From: Vespula vulgaris
Lineage: Eukaryota > Arthropoda > Insecta > Hymenoptera > Vespidae
Assembly (NCBI RefSeq): GCF_905475345.1
Contig: NC_066586.1
Location: 3,427,501 to 3,491,500 of the forward strand
Reading direction: 5' to 3'
Length of the DNA stretch: 64,000 nucleotides
Shown here: positions 45,836-57,479 of the stretch, piece by piece
How the letters are laid out: each line of letters starts with the position of its first letter
How positions within the stretch are numbered: the first letter of the stretch is position 1
Position numbers and translations under genes: made by a program
Notes under the pieces: model-generated
Seen by the model: the letters and a program-made list of their open reading frames with translations, nothing else
What the model was told of the DNA's origin: nothing
Database searches by the model: none

Positions 45836-46683
45836 AAACCACGAGCGATTTGATGCATCGCAAAGCTCGTGCAAAGCTATACTTTAAATACGTACCGATC
45901 GATTTTCAACGTTATTTGTAATTTATACAGTGGCGCGCGGATTTCCAAGTATCAGAGTTTCGCTGTCGAAATCCGTTCTCACGTTTAGAGTTTTAACTTG
46001 TAATTAATTGTACGATACATTACGTGGCATAATATATGTAATTTGTAATGCACACATTCGTAATGGGTAACACGATATCGTTCCCTGTTCAAGCGTTCGG
46101 GATGACTGTCGATTACTCGATTTATTTCGACGTAGGAGGATACTCAAACGGTTCGCGGAGGAAGGAGCGAATTGCGTATATCGTAACGAACTGATTTACA
46201 ACGCGGAAAACGATAAATATTTAACTGCATGAAATACAGGAGCTCGAGTGTAACATATAAAATACGCGTTTCACCATAAGATGAATTTTCCTATCGAATC
46301 GTTCAACAGTTATTTTTATCGAACATTCCAAACTCTAACGATCCTATTTTTTAACCAATTTTTTTTTTTATATCCAAGCTGTTTAATTTAACCGTAAATT
46401 CGAGTATAATACATACGTACGTTCGTTCATCGACGAATGGCAAGGGCCACTAATCTTGACTGGAAGAATCTACTGAAATAACAAAAAAAAAAAAGCAACG
46501 TGAAAAATAAACTCTCGGTGTCGTAATTCCGATCGTGGATGAGAATAAAACTGGACGAATCGAGAGGAAACGAATGAATCAATACCGTACCTACTATCGC
46601 GAGGAGCGACGTGATTTGAAAGGAGGCCCGAAGGTTCTTCGCAAAGCTCGTCTGGATCACAAAAGAAGTACGAGTCTTTCTTT

Positions 46684-46804
46684 AGAAGAAGAAGAAGAAA
46701 AAGAAGAAGAGGAAGAGGAAGAGGAGGAAGAAAAAAGAAGAAGAAAAAGGAAAAAAGAAAAAGATAGAAGGAAAGAGAGAAACGGAGAAGGGAAGAAAAG
46801 AGGG
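46684..46804. repeat. 120-base polypurine tract with (GAA)n
   Basis: Nearly pure A/G, beginning with GAA units then GGAAGA and AAAAAG units. It gives a Glu/Lys-rich frame on + and a Phe/Leu-rich frame on -. Confidence 0.9.
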
Positions 46805-46899
46805 TGTACGACTGCCGACACGAACCATTTCGAGTTATTTCATCAACGGCCACCTTTATCGGTCGTAGAATCGGTGTATCTTCCTTGGGGCTGATCCTA

Positions 46900-48100
46900 T
46901 CATCGATTCATCCGAAGTGGGTTAACTAGCTTGAGAGGGACGTAAAAGTGGATTAATGCGTGTCGACGTTGAAAGGAACGTCTCTCATTAGAGTAATGTG
47001 CAAATTATTAGAGACTCCTGCGAGTTTGAAGGAATGGTAATTTGTGATCGAGATGGAGATCTAAAGATATCTGTATCTAAAGAAAAAGAAAGAAGAAGAA
47101 AAAAAGAAGACTAGAATTCCCAAATCGATGTCAACGTCAATGATCCGTCACCGTTTTCATTATTAATTGTTCGCTCGGGACAAAGTCGAATCGAATAGCA
47201 TGACACACACAAACACACATTTATATATCTATATATATATCGTCGAAGCAACCTTCTTTCATCTTACCTCGAAGCATCTGCCACGAATCGCAAAATTATA
47301 GTCCATTCTCGGCATACCTTCTCGCTAGATATCTATACCAACGTGAGATTCGCTTTTCTACGGTAGCTTTTCTTGCTCTCTCGTTTCTCGTTCAGACTCT
47401 TTTTGATAGTTCTCTTCGAGAAGAAATAACTTGGATATTATTGGTCGATCCTTGACGTTCTAAGAGTTACCGCAAAATGCCGATGACATGTCTCGTTATT
47501 AGGATTTTTATTTCCTTTCCATCATTTTATTACCTATTGTATTTCGATGGAAAACCAAAGTGATTCGAGATGTTTCACTTGTATATGCCAGGCAAATTGT
47601 ATATGAGGCATGAATAAAAGAAATGAAAAAGGCAAATGGAGGAGAATCGAGGAAAGAAAAGTTAGAATGGAGAGGAGAAAAGAAAAAGCTGGAAAAAATA
47701 TTGAAAATAGTATGAACGTATCCAAGAGGACAGAAAGATGAGTGTGATAAAACTTTTAGATAAAGAACGAAGTCTCTCTTTCTCTCTTCCTCTCTCTTTT
47801 CCTCTTTCTTTTTCTTATTCTCGTCTGTCCACAAAGAGATTTGTATCTCGATGACGTCGCATCAGCGTATCTTTTTAATATCATTTGTCATTTTAATAAT
47901 GTAAGTATTCAGTCAAATTTGTTTTTCTTTGGTAAGTAAGGATTGAGAAAGTAATGAAAATGTTTCTTAATCTTTTCTCAAATATCACGTCACTGATAAA
48001 TAAATATTAATCAACTTGAAATATACATATATAGCATATAACATGTAACATCAAATACATTTTTCTTACGTAAAGATTTTTCTTATATCTTCCCGAAGAT
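46900..48100. other. AT-rich stretch without genes
   Basis: No coding or RNA feature recognised. Confidence 0.55.
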
Positions 48101-48109
48101 GGCTTAAAA

Positions 48110-48352
48110 ATGACCGGTCGACTTTTTTTACGTAATTCGCTAAGTTCGAGAGAACGAGGAAGATACCCAGTGGTGAATTACCGAAGGTCCAGGGATGAAA
48201 CTGTTCAAGCAAAAGGGTCGAGACTAAAAAATGGTAATCCAATCGTTTCTACGGCAGGTCGAAGCTTTCTCGCGGATACGCGAAAGCTCGTAATAAAGCA
48301 GCCATCACCGGTCTTCTTTCCGACCCTCCAGCAATTCTTCTCGATGCTTTAG
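48110..48352 (+). CDS. Weak small-ORF candidate, 80 aa
   Basis: An ATG in an ideal insect context (AAAA before it) opens a frame in a CpG-richer patch between AT-rich flanks. The product would be arginine- and serine-rich (MTGRLFLRNSLSSRERGR), like a mitochondrial presequence in composition, then mixed. An imperfect hairpin AGCTTTCTCGCG-GATA-CGCGAAAGCT lies inside it at about 48261-48286. No family recognised. Confidence 0.12.
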   Translation: MTGRLFLRNSLSSRERGRYPVVNYRRSRDETVQAKGSRLKNGNPIVSTAGRSFLADTRKLVIKQPSPVFFPTLQQFFSML

Positions 48353-48737
48353 CGACTGTATTATTCTTTTTATCAATTTTTTCTAAAAGAATTCAATGAA
48401 AAGAGAACACGAGGGAAGCGTCGAATAGTATGATATTTCACATGCAAAACCTAACGTTTCCTACTTTATCTCTTTTCATCTTGTTAATTGTCGTATATGT
48501 CGATTCATGAAAATTATGCTTAAATATGATGAGAATGTCGAACGATTAATTGATGAACAGTTGTATGTATGTGTGTAATGTAATATGGAATTAAAAAAGT
48601 CTATATTAAAACGTCTTTTTACCTATATATTACATGGTTTAATTAGAAGCTCTTTTCGTAAGCTAGACGTTGAAATAATCCAAGTAAAGTACATTAACAT
48701 TCTCTATTAACAGGTTCCCTTAGGATAGGCTTTGTCG

Positions 48738-48740
<3 letters not shown>

Positions 48741-48830
<90 letters not shown>
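48741..48830. repeat. Perfect (CT)45 microsatellite, longest in the window
   Basis: Ninety bases of uninterrupted CT. Its purity and length suggest a highly mutable, possibly recently expanded locus. Confidence 0.98.
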
Positions 48831-48833
<3 letters not shown>

Positions 48834-48959
48834 GTTTTAGAGACATGACAGCAATGTCGCATATGCGTAATGTCAGATTGCCTGGACAAACGGCGCATCG
48901 TACATTTGCAACACATGCTCACACGATTGCGTCAAATCGGAGATAATTAAACCGAAGAT

Positions 48960-49380
48960 TATGCGGGATTGGATTATAATGCTTCCTCTAGTATTTAGCG
49001 TTACTAACCAGTCTCAAAGTGGTTTCGACCTATCTGTTCCTTCTGTATGTTTTTGTTTATATTTAAAATAAAAACATTGTATATCCTATTAACTTCAGCT
49101 ATCAACTAATTTGCTAACTTACAAATCTGATTCATAATCAGATACATTTTTCGTTTCGTAGTGAATATTATACAAAAAATATTAATATCCTTTCCTTTCG
49201 AATCTGATACAATGAAAATTCATAAAAATTCATTGCAATATTAAAAACGATCAACCAAAACAAAAAAAAACAAAAAAGAGCAACAAAAAGAAATAGAAAT
49301 AAATAAATACGGTTAATAAACGAAGAAAGACGTGTCTGGTTTGAAATCGATCGACTAGGAAAGAAGCACTATGAGGCATT
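48960..49380. other. AT-rich stretch
   Basis: No genes. A-rich run at 49257-49312. Confidence 0.6.
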
Positions 49381-49399
49381 AAGGCGAATTCAAGCAGAG

Positions 49400-50030
49400 T
49401 CCAGTGTATTCAGGAAGAGCGAAGGTTTTCGGTCGCGTTTGTTCCGGGTACGCCGCAACACGAGTTACGGATAATAACGGTGGGCTATCCGAGAGCCACC
49501 AAAGTCAAACCGCAAGCCCCATCGACATACGCTGCACGTACCGAGCATGCACATTCACGAGGACTCCTGTCGCGACTGGTGTCGGTGTGCGCTTCTCGCA
49601 GATTGTGCATCATTGCAACGAAAGCGTAGATACATATACTGTACACACACACATATATATATACGTGAATACATGTGTGCGTATATATATATATATGTAT
49701 GTATATACATACGTGTCACTTGTTTTACGCGTACGCATGTACTATACATGTATATGTGTGTCTGCTTTTCTACGTATATGCATATGTATATACCGCCGGT
49801 GTACACGAAGAATCACGAAGCGTGTTTGGTGCGCAAACGCGCGGAACACGAGCCGAAGGACATCGTGAACGAGCGCAATAAACTCGTACCGCGTCACATA
49901 GAGACCGCACACATCGAGAAGGAAACGTGTACTGTGCACGATTCCGATCGGCCGCGCGTAAACACACGTATATGCGTGCGATCGCAAACGTTTCAGCGCG
50001 TTCGTTCGTAGATAGAGACAGAGATATAGA
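49400..50030. other. CpG-rich block split by a TATA/CATA-type repeat
   Basis: Two CpG-rich parts (49400-49640 and 49790-50030) flank a TA/TG-rich piece (49640-49790). Frames of up to 154 codons run through it in two phases and on both strands, so no gene can be chosen. It may be a promoter or exon region. Confidence 0.3.
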
Positions 50031-50102
50031 TGGAAAGAGAGAGAGAGAGAGAGACGGAGAGATGTTACATGTCTTCTCTATTTACCTTCGCTACGTTCAT
50101 AT

Positions 50103-50105
<3 letters not shown>

Positions 50106-50149
<44 letters not shown>
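50106..50149. repeat. (TA)n microsatellite
   Basis: About 22 uninterrupted TA units. Confidence 0.95.
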
Positions 50150-50154
<5 letters not shown>

Positions 50155-50289
50155 GTGTATATTATACATATACGCGTTACATGCATTGCGTGGTCGACCA
50201 ACATAAGACTCACTGTCCTTGCTGTGTCTCTTCGACTTATCCGTTGTTGTGTACAACGTGTCAAAGGTTCATTGAAGGTTATACTCATT

Positions 50290-52140
50290 TGATCGAACGA
50301 GTGTAAACCTAGACCTATTGTTAAACGAAACAATGCGTACTTATTTATACACGTACGTATCTACGTACATACATGTAAAACTTGGATGATATAGAAAAAT
50401 CATAATCGTGAAAAGGTTCTAGAAAACGTGATGAAATTTTTAAATCGATTTGAACGCGTTGGAACTTCTCGACAAACATCCAAGAACTATATATTATGTA
50501 GACATATAAATTAATTTTTGTCGTTGGGTGAAAATATTGTAGAGTAAGGTGGAATAAGAAAGAAATATAATTCTCCGATCGATTACCGAGGATGATCAAT
50601 AAATAATATTATTTTCTACGATCTTGTTCCTTTTACCACGTTATTCGTATCTCTTCGACCACCGATTGGTCGTGGACTTTCTTGAAAATTTGTTTTCGAA
50701 TTGCACGTATCCACTTCCACTTTAAAATGCATTCACTCCCTCCTTCTCTCTTCTCATCCCTTTCATGTCATGTATTATGCGACAAATTGTTCGATCTCGA
50801 GCAGCGAGATAGATCACGATTCCGAGACAGATGTTTAGAGTAAAAATAGAACGAGGGGTCTTTCCAAAAATATATTGACGTTCTTGTAAAATATATCGCA
50901 TATCTTATATTCTCTCTTATGATCCCTCTTCTTTCTTTATTTAAAATTTAAAATCGTCGGAAATTATGAAATTTATACGTATCCGGTAATAAGAATATAT
51001 TCACGCATATGTTCCGATATTTCTTAAAACACACCATGAGCCGTTTTTGAAAAAATTTGTAAGAATGATTATAATCAATATTTGACGTTACATTATTTTT
51101 TTATCTTAGCTTCATATCAATTAATTTTTCTGAAGCATTAATTTTTCTTAATCATTAATGATCGCCTATATAACGTCTCTCCTATTTAAATTGTCTTGTA
51201 TTAATAAAATTTCTTCTTCGTTCATATATGAGCAAATACTTACGAACGATAGTGCATATCGCAGATTCACGAGAAAATATGCAAGGATAAACGTATAAAC
51301 AACTTACAAGTTCTTCCCTTTATCCTGTACGTGACATAATTTTCCGTGACAAGATCGGCGATGTTTATCCATCCTGCGAGGTTGTATAGAGTGCACCGAG
51401 ATTCCGTTAGCCATGGCGTGCGTTCTCCACGACGGGGTATCGATAATAATGTTTGTGTCGCGTTCAAAGAGAATGAAATTGCTTGCACCATGAGAAGACG
51501 ATACTACTCGATGCGTTTAAAAGATATAAGCTCGTAGAAATAATATAGCTGTACTTGCATTAGCGATTAAATCAAACAAATTCTAATCTATGCTATACCT
51601 TTTTTGAATTCTATTTTTGACGTTTTTACAAAAAAAAAGAAAAAAAAAGAAAAAGAAGAAAACTTCATAAATAATAAATTTTGTTTACAATTTATTTATT
51701 TAGTTATTGTCTTAATTCAAAACTTCATCATTAGTTAATTAACTTTTATTACTTTTTATCATGTAAATCTGTAACAAACATGTATTATTGAGAACAAAAT
51801 GAAGTGAATATTTTCGAATACTCTCGGTGCATTCCACGAATAATCGACATTAGAACGCGAAAGCATAATTTTCAGTTCGACGTTCGAGCGGAGAACTTCC
51901 TTAGCGAGTAAAACACAACTTATACGTATAACCGTATTTCCGAATCAAGAGCGTGTAGAATACGAGAGGCTACGGAACTCATCGAGAGGTTTCGAGTGTA
52001 TTTGTAAGCAGCGATGCTGGCTAGCGATAGTTTCGTTACAGCCACTGCTATTACTGCTGTTGATGACGATCGAGAAGGAAGAGAGTATTTCCAAATGAAG
52101 ATAGTCCAGTTACTGAGCTTTCAAGAAACAATGCATTATC
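50290..52140. other. AT-rich region without genes
   Basis: No coding or RNA feature recognised. A-rich run at 51630-51661. Confidence 0.55.
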
Positions 52141-52566
52141 GAGAGAGCTTGATGATGATTTTCTACTATCTCTCTCTCTCTCTCTTTCTCTATCTCTTGA
52201 CTTCGAGTACTCAAACTTGGAACTCCTGCTGACCTATAGCCAAGCTTCGAATCGACATTGAAACTGTAGCTTCGTTCTTTGTGTAGATAACGTATTAGCA
52301 CGTTATACAATGTTTAACCAATGCGGAGGAGAACATAGACTTGACAACGAACGCAAAGTTGGAAACGGAGTTCTCCATCTTCCCTCTCTATCTATCTTTC
52401 TCTATCTAACTTACATGTAGGTATATATGTATCTTCATTCTCTCTCTTCCCCCTCCTCTCTCTCTCACTCTCTCTCTCTCTCTCTCTTTCTCTCTATCTT
52501 TCTACCTCTTTCCACGGACCCTTCCACCAGTGCATATAATACTGTAGCATCGTTCGCCGATTATGA

Positions 52567-52708
52567 ATTGTGTAAGCGACGAAGAGAAGCGTTCTCCACC
52601 CCATAGGGTAAACTTGCACATATGTACACACACGCATAACGACGTCGAGAATGAGGTCGTTCGGAAAGTGGCGTATCCCATTAAATGATATCGTACTTCG
52701 AGTCCACC
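52567..52708 (+). repeat. Diverged duplicated segment, copy A
   Basis: Aligns by eye with 53738-53865. Shared words in the same order are TTGTRTWA near the start, CATAGGGT, ATGTACA, AACGA-GTCGAGA, GTGGCGTATCCCATTAA (52668-52684) and CGAGTCCACC (52699-52708). Short indels separate them. No frame is shared convincingly. Confidence 0.75.
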
Positions 52709-52969
52709 ATTGGTCTACCACTGTTTCCTATTTCTCTCTCTCTCTCTCTCTCTCCCTCTTTCTTCTTCTCTATCTATCTGTCTATCCTTTTCTCTTATTC
52801 TCTTTCTCTCTTCATCCTACCCTCCACAACCCTCGATTCTCTCCAGCCTTGGCAAAGCGACGCCGGCTCCTCAGGGGGTTACTAACTTCCGTGAACTTCT
52901 GAAAGAGATACGACCGATCGATAGAACCGCTGAAACAAAGGAGACGTTAAAACCTCGAAACGTTTAAAG

Positions 52970-53737
52970 CGACACCGATCGATCGATGGCGACGATCGAT
53001 TTGTAAGTTTCCTACTGATCCTACAAATTTCTCGCAAGAGAGTTCATTAACATCGATTAAGCTATCCGAGAGTTTCTTCTTTCCTTTGTTATTATAAATC
53101 AATGAAAATCTTTGGGATTTTACAGACTCGAATATCTCATGGGAATGAAGATGAAATAGAAATAGTATGACGTTAAACTAAGTGAAAATTGAAGTGGGAG
53201 AAATAAATTCCTTTTAAAAGTTTTGTTGAGGAAGGTACGTAAGTATGAATTTAATTTTTTATGGTGATCTCCACGGGATCAAATTTAAAAGTTATCGGTG
53301 ACACCTCATATAGCTTTCCAGCTCTGTTACTACTTTTAATTTTTTTAATTTTTATATTAAATTGATTTATCAAGTTTTATCGCTCGACGATAAGATCTTT
53401 AGAAAGTATCGCGAGAAAGATCTATACAGATAACTATATCCATCGGAAAGAACAAGCATCTATTGTTTTGTTTATGTCAATGTTATGATTCGTCAAGCTT
53501 TTTGTGACAATATTCATTTAACAAATATTTCATTTATTCATTTGTAGGAGAAATAAATTTTTTTTATGATCTTATCGATCTTTATCAATCGTGAAGCGTA
53601 TTAAAATTTTCATTTTCCACGGTAGAATAAGTTTAAAGCGCCGAAATGTTATTCTTAAGTGCACATCCTTTTAACGTCCTCCGCAACATAATTCGCGGTG
53701 AACTTTCCAATTTTGGTAGGACGAACATTTTACTAGG
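52970..53737. other. AT-rich stretch between the duplicated segments
   Basis: No genes recognised. Confidence 0.55.
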
Positions 53738-53865
53738 TTGTATTACGCAGACGACGTCCGCTTCTCATAGGGTGTGCCTATGTACATACACTCGTGTTTA
53801 ACGAGATCGAGAGTAAGATCGTTCAGTGGCGTATCCCATTAATGGCACCCTCCCACGAGTCCACC
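53738..53865 (+). repeat. Diverged duplicated segment, copy B
   Basis: Second copy, about 1.17 kb downstream of copy A and in the same orientation. The 17-base word GTGGCGTATCCCATTAA (53826-53842) and CGAGTCCACC (53856-53865) are identical to copy A. Confidence 0.75.
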
Positions 53866-53869
53866 AAGG

Positions 53870-54535
53870 AGAAACGATGTCTGGTCGTTTAGGTGATCTG
53901 CGAAGGAATACCACCGATAACTTCTTAAGGTAAAAGGGCCGATTAGCAGTAGCGTAGAAACACCAATACAAACGATAATAAACTCTTTTATATCTCTTTT
54001 ACGTTTTAAACCAGTCTAAAGAAACTCTATTTTTTTAAAGATCCACGTTAAATTATTTGACGTCATGTCAATAAAAGTATTTTTCATCGATGAACGATCC
54101 ACATTTCTGAAGATGAACGAATAAAGATCCATCATAGCTTTTATTATTGTCACGTTTAAATTCGATTTACGATTTGAATACTTTCCATCGGGCAATGCGA
54201 CAGACGAAGTTGACGAAGGCCGAGGGATGAAAGTCGTTCGCAACAAAGTACATCAGCGACCTTGAGTAGCGTGTTAATTTACAACGTAATTCGGACGATG
54301 TTACTTGTGCCCTTCGTAGCCCTTACTCCATTTACCCATCTACACCTACTCTCCTCTTCGTCTTTCCTTCGTTCCTACGAAAATGGCGAAAGTTTCTTAC
54401 GCCACTGTGAGCTGGAGAATTAGTTTCTCGTTAACGAAGTTTACGCTTGCGCTTATAGCTCTCGCAGTACTCGGAGGTCCTAGCTGAGACATATTTATGG
54501 TCCTGTAGACGCAGGACACGCGTGTACTTCGGGGA
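53870..54535. other. Mixed stretch
   Basis: A 76-codon minus-strand frame at 54016-54246 starts MLRTTFIPRPSSTSS and shows no family features. A hairpin GTCCTG...CAGGAC lies at 54500-54517, overlapped by the perfect palindrome ACACGCGTGT. Confidence 0.45.
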
Positions 54536-54571
54536 TATTCCATTCTCCCTCTTCCTCTCCATTCCTCTTCG

Positions 54572-54607
<36 letters not shown>

Positions 54608-54675
54608 CCTCTCTTTCTCTCCATTTCTATCTCTCTTGTACGCTCGAAATAGGCTTTCCTCTACGAATACGAGCA

Positions 54676-54701
<26 letters not shown>
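54572..54701. repeat. Two (CT)n microsatellites
   Basis: CT runs at 54572-54600 and about 54677-54701 separated by C/T-rich and unique sequence. Confidence 0.95.
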
Positions 54702-54707
<6 letters not shown>

Positions 54708-54779
54708 TCTCGTTTTTTTCCCTCTCGCTTTCTTTTAGGGGCAGACAGGACGAAGCACCAGCGGATAAACGTCGAAAAT

Positions 54780-55151
54780 ATGTGTTCGCCGCTAAACACG
54801 GGGAGCGCAGTTAACACCTGCTCCATCCCGTCGGAATTATCTACACCCTTCGAAGACCCCAGGATGCGAACGCGCTGTCGTTCGGAGCGGTTGGATACAC
54901 GCTGCATTTCACGCGACTCGCCCTCTGTTGACAATGAAATTCTAGAACTCACCCCGATTCCTTTTCCTTTCCCCCTTTTTTGTTACCATCCGGGAGGAAC
55001 TCTAATGCCTGTCAACATGGAAGAGACGCATCGTGGTTATTTCGTTCCAAATACAAATCTCGTTCCCCTCGAGATAAATGCATGTTCAATTTTTTCCCTT
55101 CCTTCTTTTTTTTTCTTTGTTTTCGTTTTCCTTTTAACAAATAATAGTTAA
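54780..55151 (+). CDS. Hypothetical protein candidate, 123 aa, possibly a terminal exon
   Basis: The same phase is open from 54522 through the CT repeats without an ATG. The first ATG, at 54780, has A at -3. Residues 1-60 are polar with several cysteines and charged residues (MCSPLNTGSAVNTCSIPSEL at 1-20, then PFEDPRMRTRCRSERLD). Residues 61-100 are proline-containing. Residues 104-119 are a hydrophobic tail partly encoded by a T-run. An acceptor-like TTTCTTTTAG ends at 54738 after a long pyrimidine tract, so it could be a last exon starting at 54739. A minus-strand frame overlaps it and is equally open. No family recognised. Confidence 0.2.
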   Translation: MCSPLNTGSAVNTCSIPSELSTPFEDPRMRTRCRSERLDTRCISRDSPSVDNEILELTPIPFPFPLFCYHPGGTLMPVNMEETHRGYFVPNTNLVPLEINACSIFSLPSFFFFVFVFLLTNNS

Positions 55152-55159
55152 CAAGAGCA

Positions 55160-56030
55160 AACGATGGAACGTGAAAAAAGTTCGATGATCATTTGATTGC
55201 TTTAAAATTATTACGATTACGACGATTAAGAAATCGAAAGTTGTATACGTGCATAGATATTTATCAATGAAAATCCGTACAATGAGTTTAAATATAGATA
55301 AAAAAGAAAAAATAAGGATGCGTCAAATCGGCGTGACTTTCTCTATGTTGACTCAATGAAACTTTACAACTTTCACATTTTGTACTCACTTAAGCTCGCT
55401 GTCAGCGAGTTAATACCGTTCTGAAATAATCCTACTCCTCACTGGATTTGGCTTCGAGTCACGATCCTTTCCTTGTTGGTTTACGCGTCACTTTGGATCG
55501 AAACTTTCGAGTAAATTCGTCGAGTGCCAAGCCGTAGAAATAATGAAGCAGTAAACGAGTGACAGGATCGTTTCTCTAATATTAGAATTGAAATTATATT
55601 ATTGTTGTCAAGATAAACGATAAAAGGAACTCCTAAACGTAATCGCCAACATTTATTGGGAAAGATTTAAAAAGTTCGAAAACAGAATAAAACAAAACTG
55701 AACTAAACGAAAAAAAAAGAAAAATGAAAGAGAGGAAAGAAAAAGAATTGCCCGTCCTTTATCCCATAACGTATAACGTAAAAGACGATAAGTGAGAGAA
55801 GTGAGGGTAACATTGAGAGGTAATACCCCTGTGTGTACCATGAAATACGATCGTCCTGTACACAATTAGAACTGTGGTCCGACCTTACGTTCTATCAATT
55901 CTGAACGTAACCGTGCATCCACTGCTATGTTTCTCGAAGGGATTCACCGATAATCCTTAAATCGGATAGCCGATGCATACAAGATCTATTGTACGTGAAA
56001 GAGCTTAAAAGGTACTCGGCATTGAGTACT
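55160..56030. other. AT-rich stretch
   Basis: Contains the 15-base hairpin CTCGCTGTCAGCGAG at 55395-55409 (7-bp arms, one-base centre). No genes recognised. Confidence 0.55.
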
Positions 56031-56032
56031 AT

Positions 56033-56062
56033 TATAAAAGGAAACAGGTGCTACGTTCACTC
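56033..56062 (+). promoter_or_regulatory. TATA box plus initiator-like pair
   Basis: TATAAAAG at 56033-56040 and TTCACTCT, an initiator-like word, with its A at about 56059, 26 bases after the first T of the TATA box. Both spacing and sequence fit an insect core promoter. The ATG at 56064 opens only 23 codons, and GTATGT at 56100 could be a donor. The product is unknown. Confidence 0.3.
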
Positions 56063-56109
56063 TATGAACGCTCTTTTCGAGTCTTTTGTCGGTACTCCTG
56101 TATGTACAC

Positions 56110-56593
56110 ATATTATTATGTATAATACGATTTGACATGCGTTTTTTTTTTACAGGATGTATCGTTTCTATGAAAACTCTCCTTCATTGCTTCAATAAAT
56201 CATTTTTATCGTTAGCAGTAAATAAATAATTTATATGTAAGATCACAATAGTTATAATATAAACCGATATAAGAATAAATGGATTTACACGTATTAATTT
56301 CGAAAAAGAAAAAAAAAGAAAAATGGACGGTTCGTATAAGTTTGGAACATTTCAAGATAGTAAGATCTAAACGTTCTCTTAAACATTATATCGTATATAT
56401 TTTCTTTCGTAGAAGTATTTTCTTTACTTAGTTTCTTCGAACAATAATTCTCTCAGCTAAAGGAACGGTATAAAACAACTCGATCGAAGGTCCGTCCACT
56501 ACTTGTAACCGCTTATCTACGATCTTTCACCGAATATTTATTTTATTCATGAGCGAAGGAGCTAGGCTACTATTACGATTTCCTTTTGTGTAG

Positions 56594-56594
<1 letters not shown>
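56110..56594. other. AT-rich stretch
   Basis: No genes recognised. Confidence 0.55.

Positions 56595-56625
<31 letters not shown>
56595..56625. repeat. (CT)n microsatellite
   Basis: About 15 CT units. Confidence 0.95.
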
Positions 56626-56627
<2 letters not shown>

Positions 56628-56649
56628 TCTACGATGCACGCGCGTTCTC

Positions 56650-57175
56650 TGTAATTCGGGAAATACTCACGAAAATAACCCCAAAGGGTATAAAGAATTA
56701 TTTATGACGACACTCTTAGCAGCACTCATGCCCCTTGCAAGAAAATTAGAAATAACTTCTTTTAAAAAATTTCGTTCGTGGTTATTAGTACAATTTTCAA
56801 TGAAATTCATTATATATTTGTCGTGATAAAGAAACAAAAAGAAAAGAAAAAAAAAAAGAAGGAAAAGGAAGAAACAAGAATAGACACTTTTCGATTCATA
56901 TTTCCCGTTAAATCAGAAATTAAAATGAAAATATTTTAGCCAACATATTTTCTTCCTCCTTTTAAAGCAGGAAACGGTAGGAGAGTAAATTTGATCGGTT
57001 CGTATTACGCTCGTGAGAAAGAATAAGTAGCACGGAAATGATCTTCGTATCAACTGTAGTTTTTACTTGCAGTCTGGAATAATGTTGGAATGGAAAAGCT
57101 TGAATAATTAAATGTTGGCAAGAAAGCAGTCACGTGCTTTTCGATCAACTCGTACTGCTTGATTATACAAAAACT
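56650..57175. other. AT-rich stretch
   Basis: A-rich run at 56836-56877. No genes recognised. Confidence 0.6.

Positions 57176-57176
<1 letters not shown>

Positions 57177-57244
<68 letters not shown>
57177..57244. repeat. (CT)n microsatellite
   Basis: About 33 CT units with one T interruption near 57189. A second, shorter CT run lies at 57315-57339. Confidence 0.95.
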
Positions 57245-57246
<2 letters not shown>

Positions 57247-57479
57247 AAACAACAACGAGCAGTATTGGTCGAATATACTAAAAAATAGATAAATAAATTT
57301 AATTTAAAATAGAATCTCTCTCTCTCTCTCTCTCTCTCCTTCTTTCTCGAATCTTAGTCGCAGCAAACATTCATATATATATATATCTAATTAACATCGT
57401 TTATTCCTAAAGTTAAAAGAATAACAAAAGTACGAAAAACAACATGATTTGAAATATCGATTGTTATCAAGTTGGAACA

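Noticed and set aside
49404..50011. Two overlapping 154-codon + strand frames
   Set aside because: They overlap in different phases and cross a TA/TG repeat. CpG-rich DNA has few stops, and no domain is seen.
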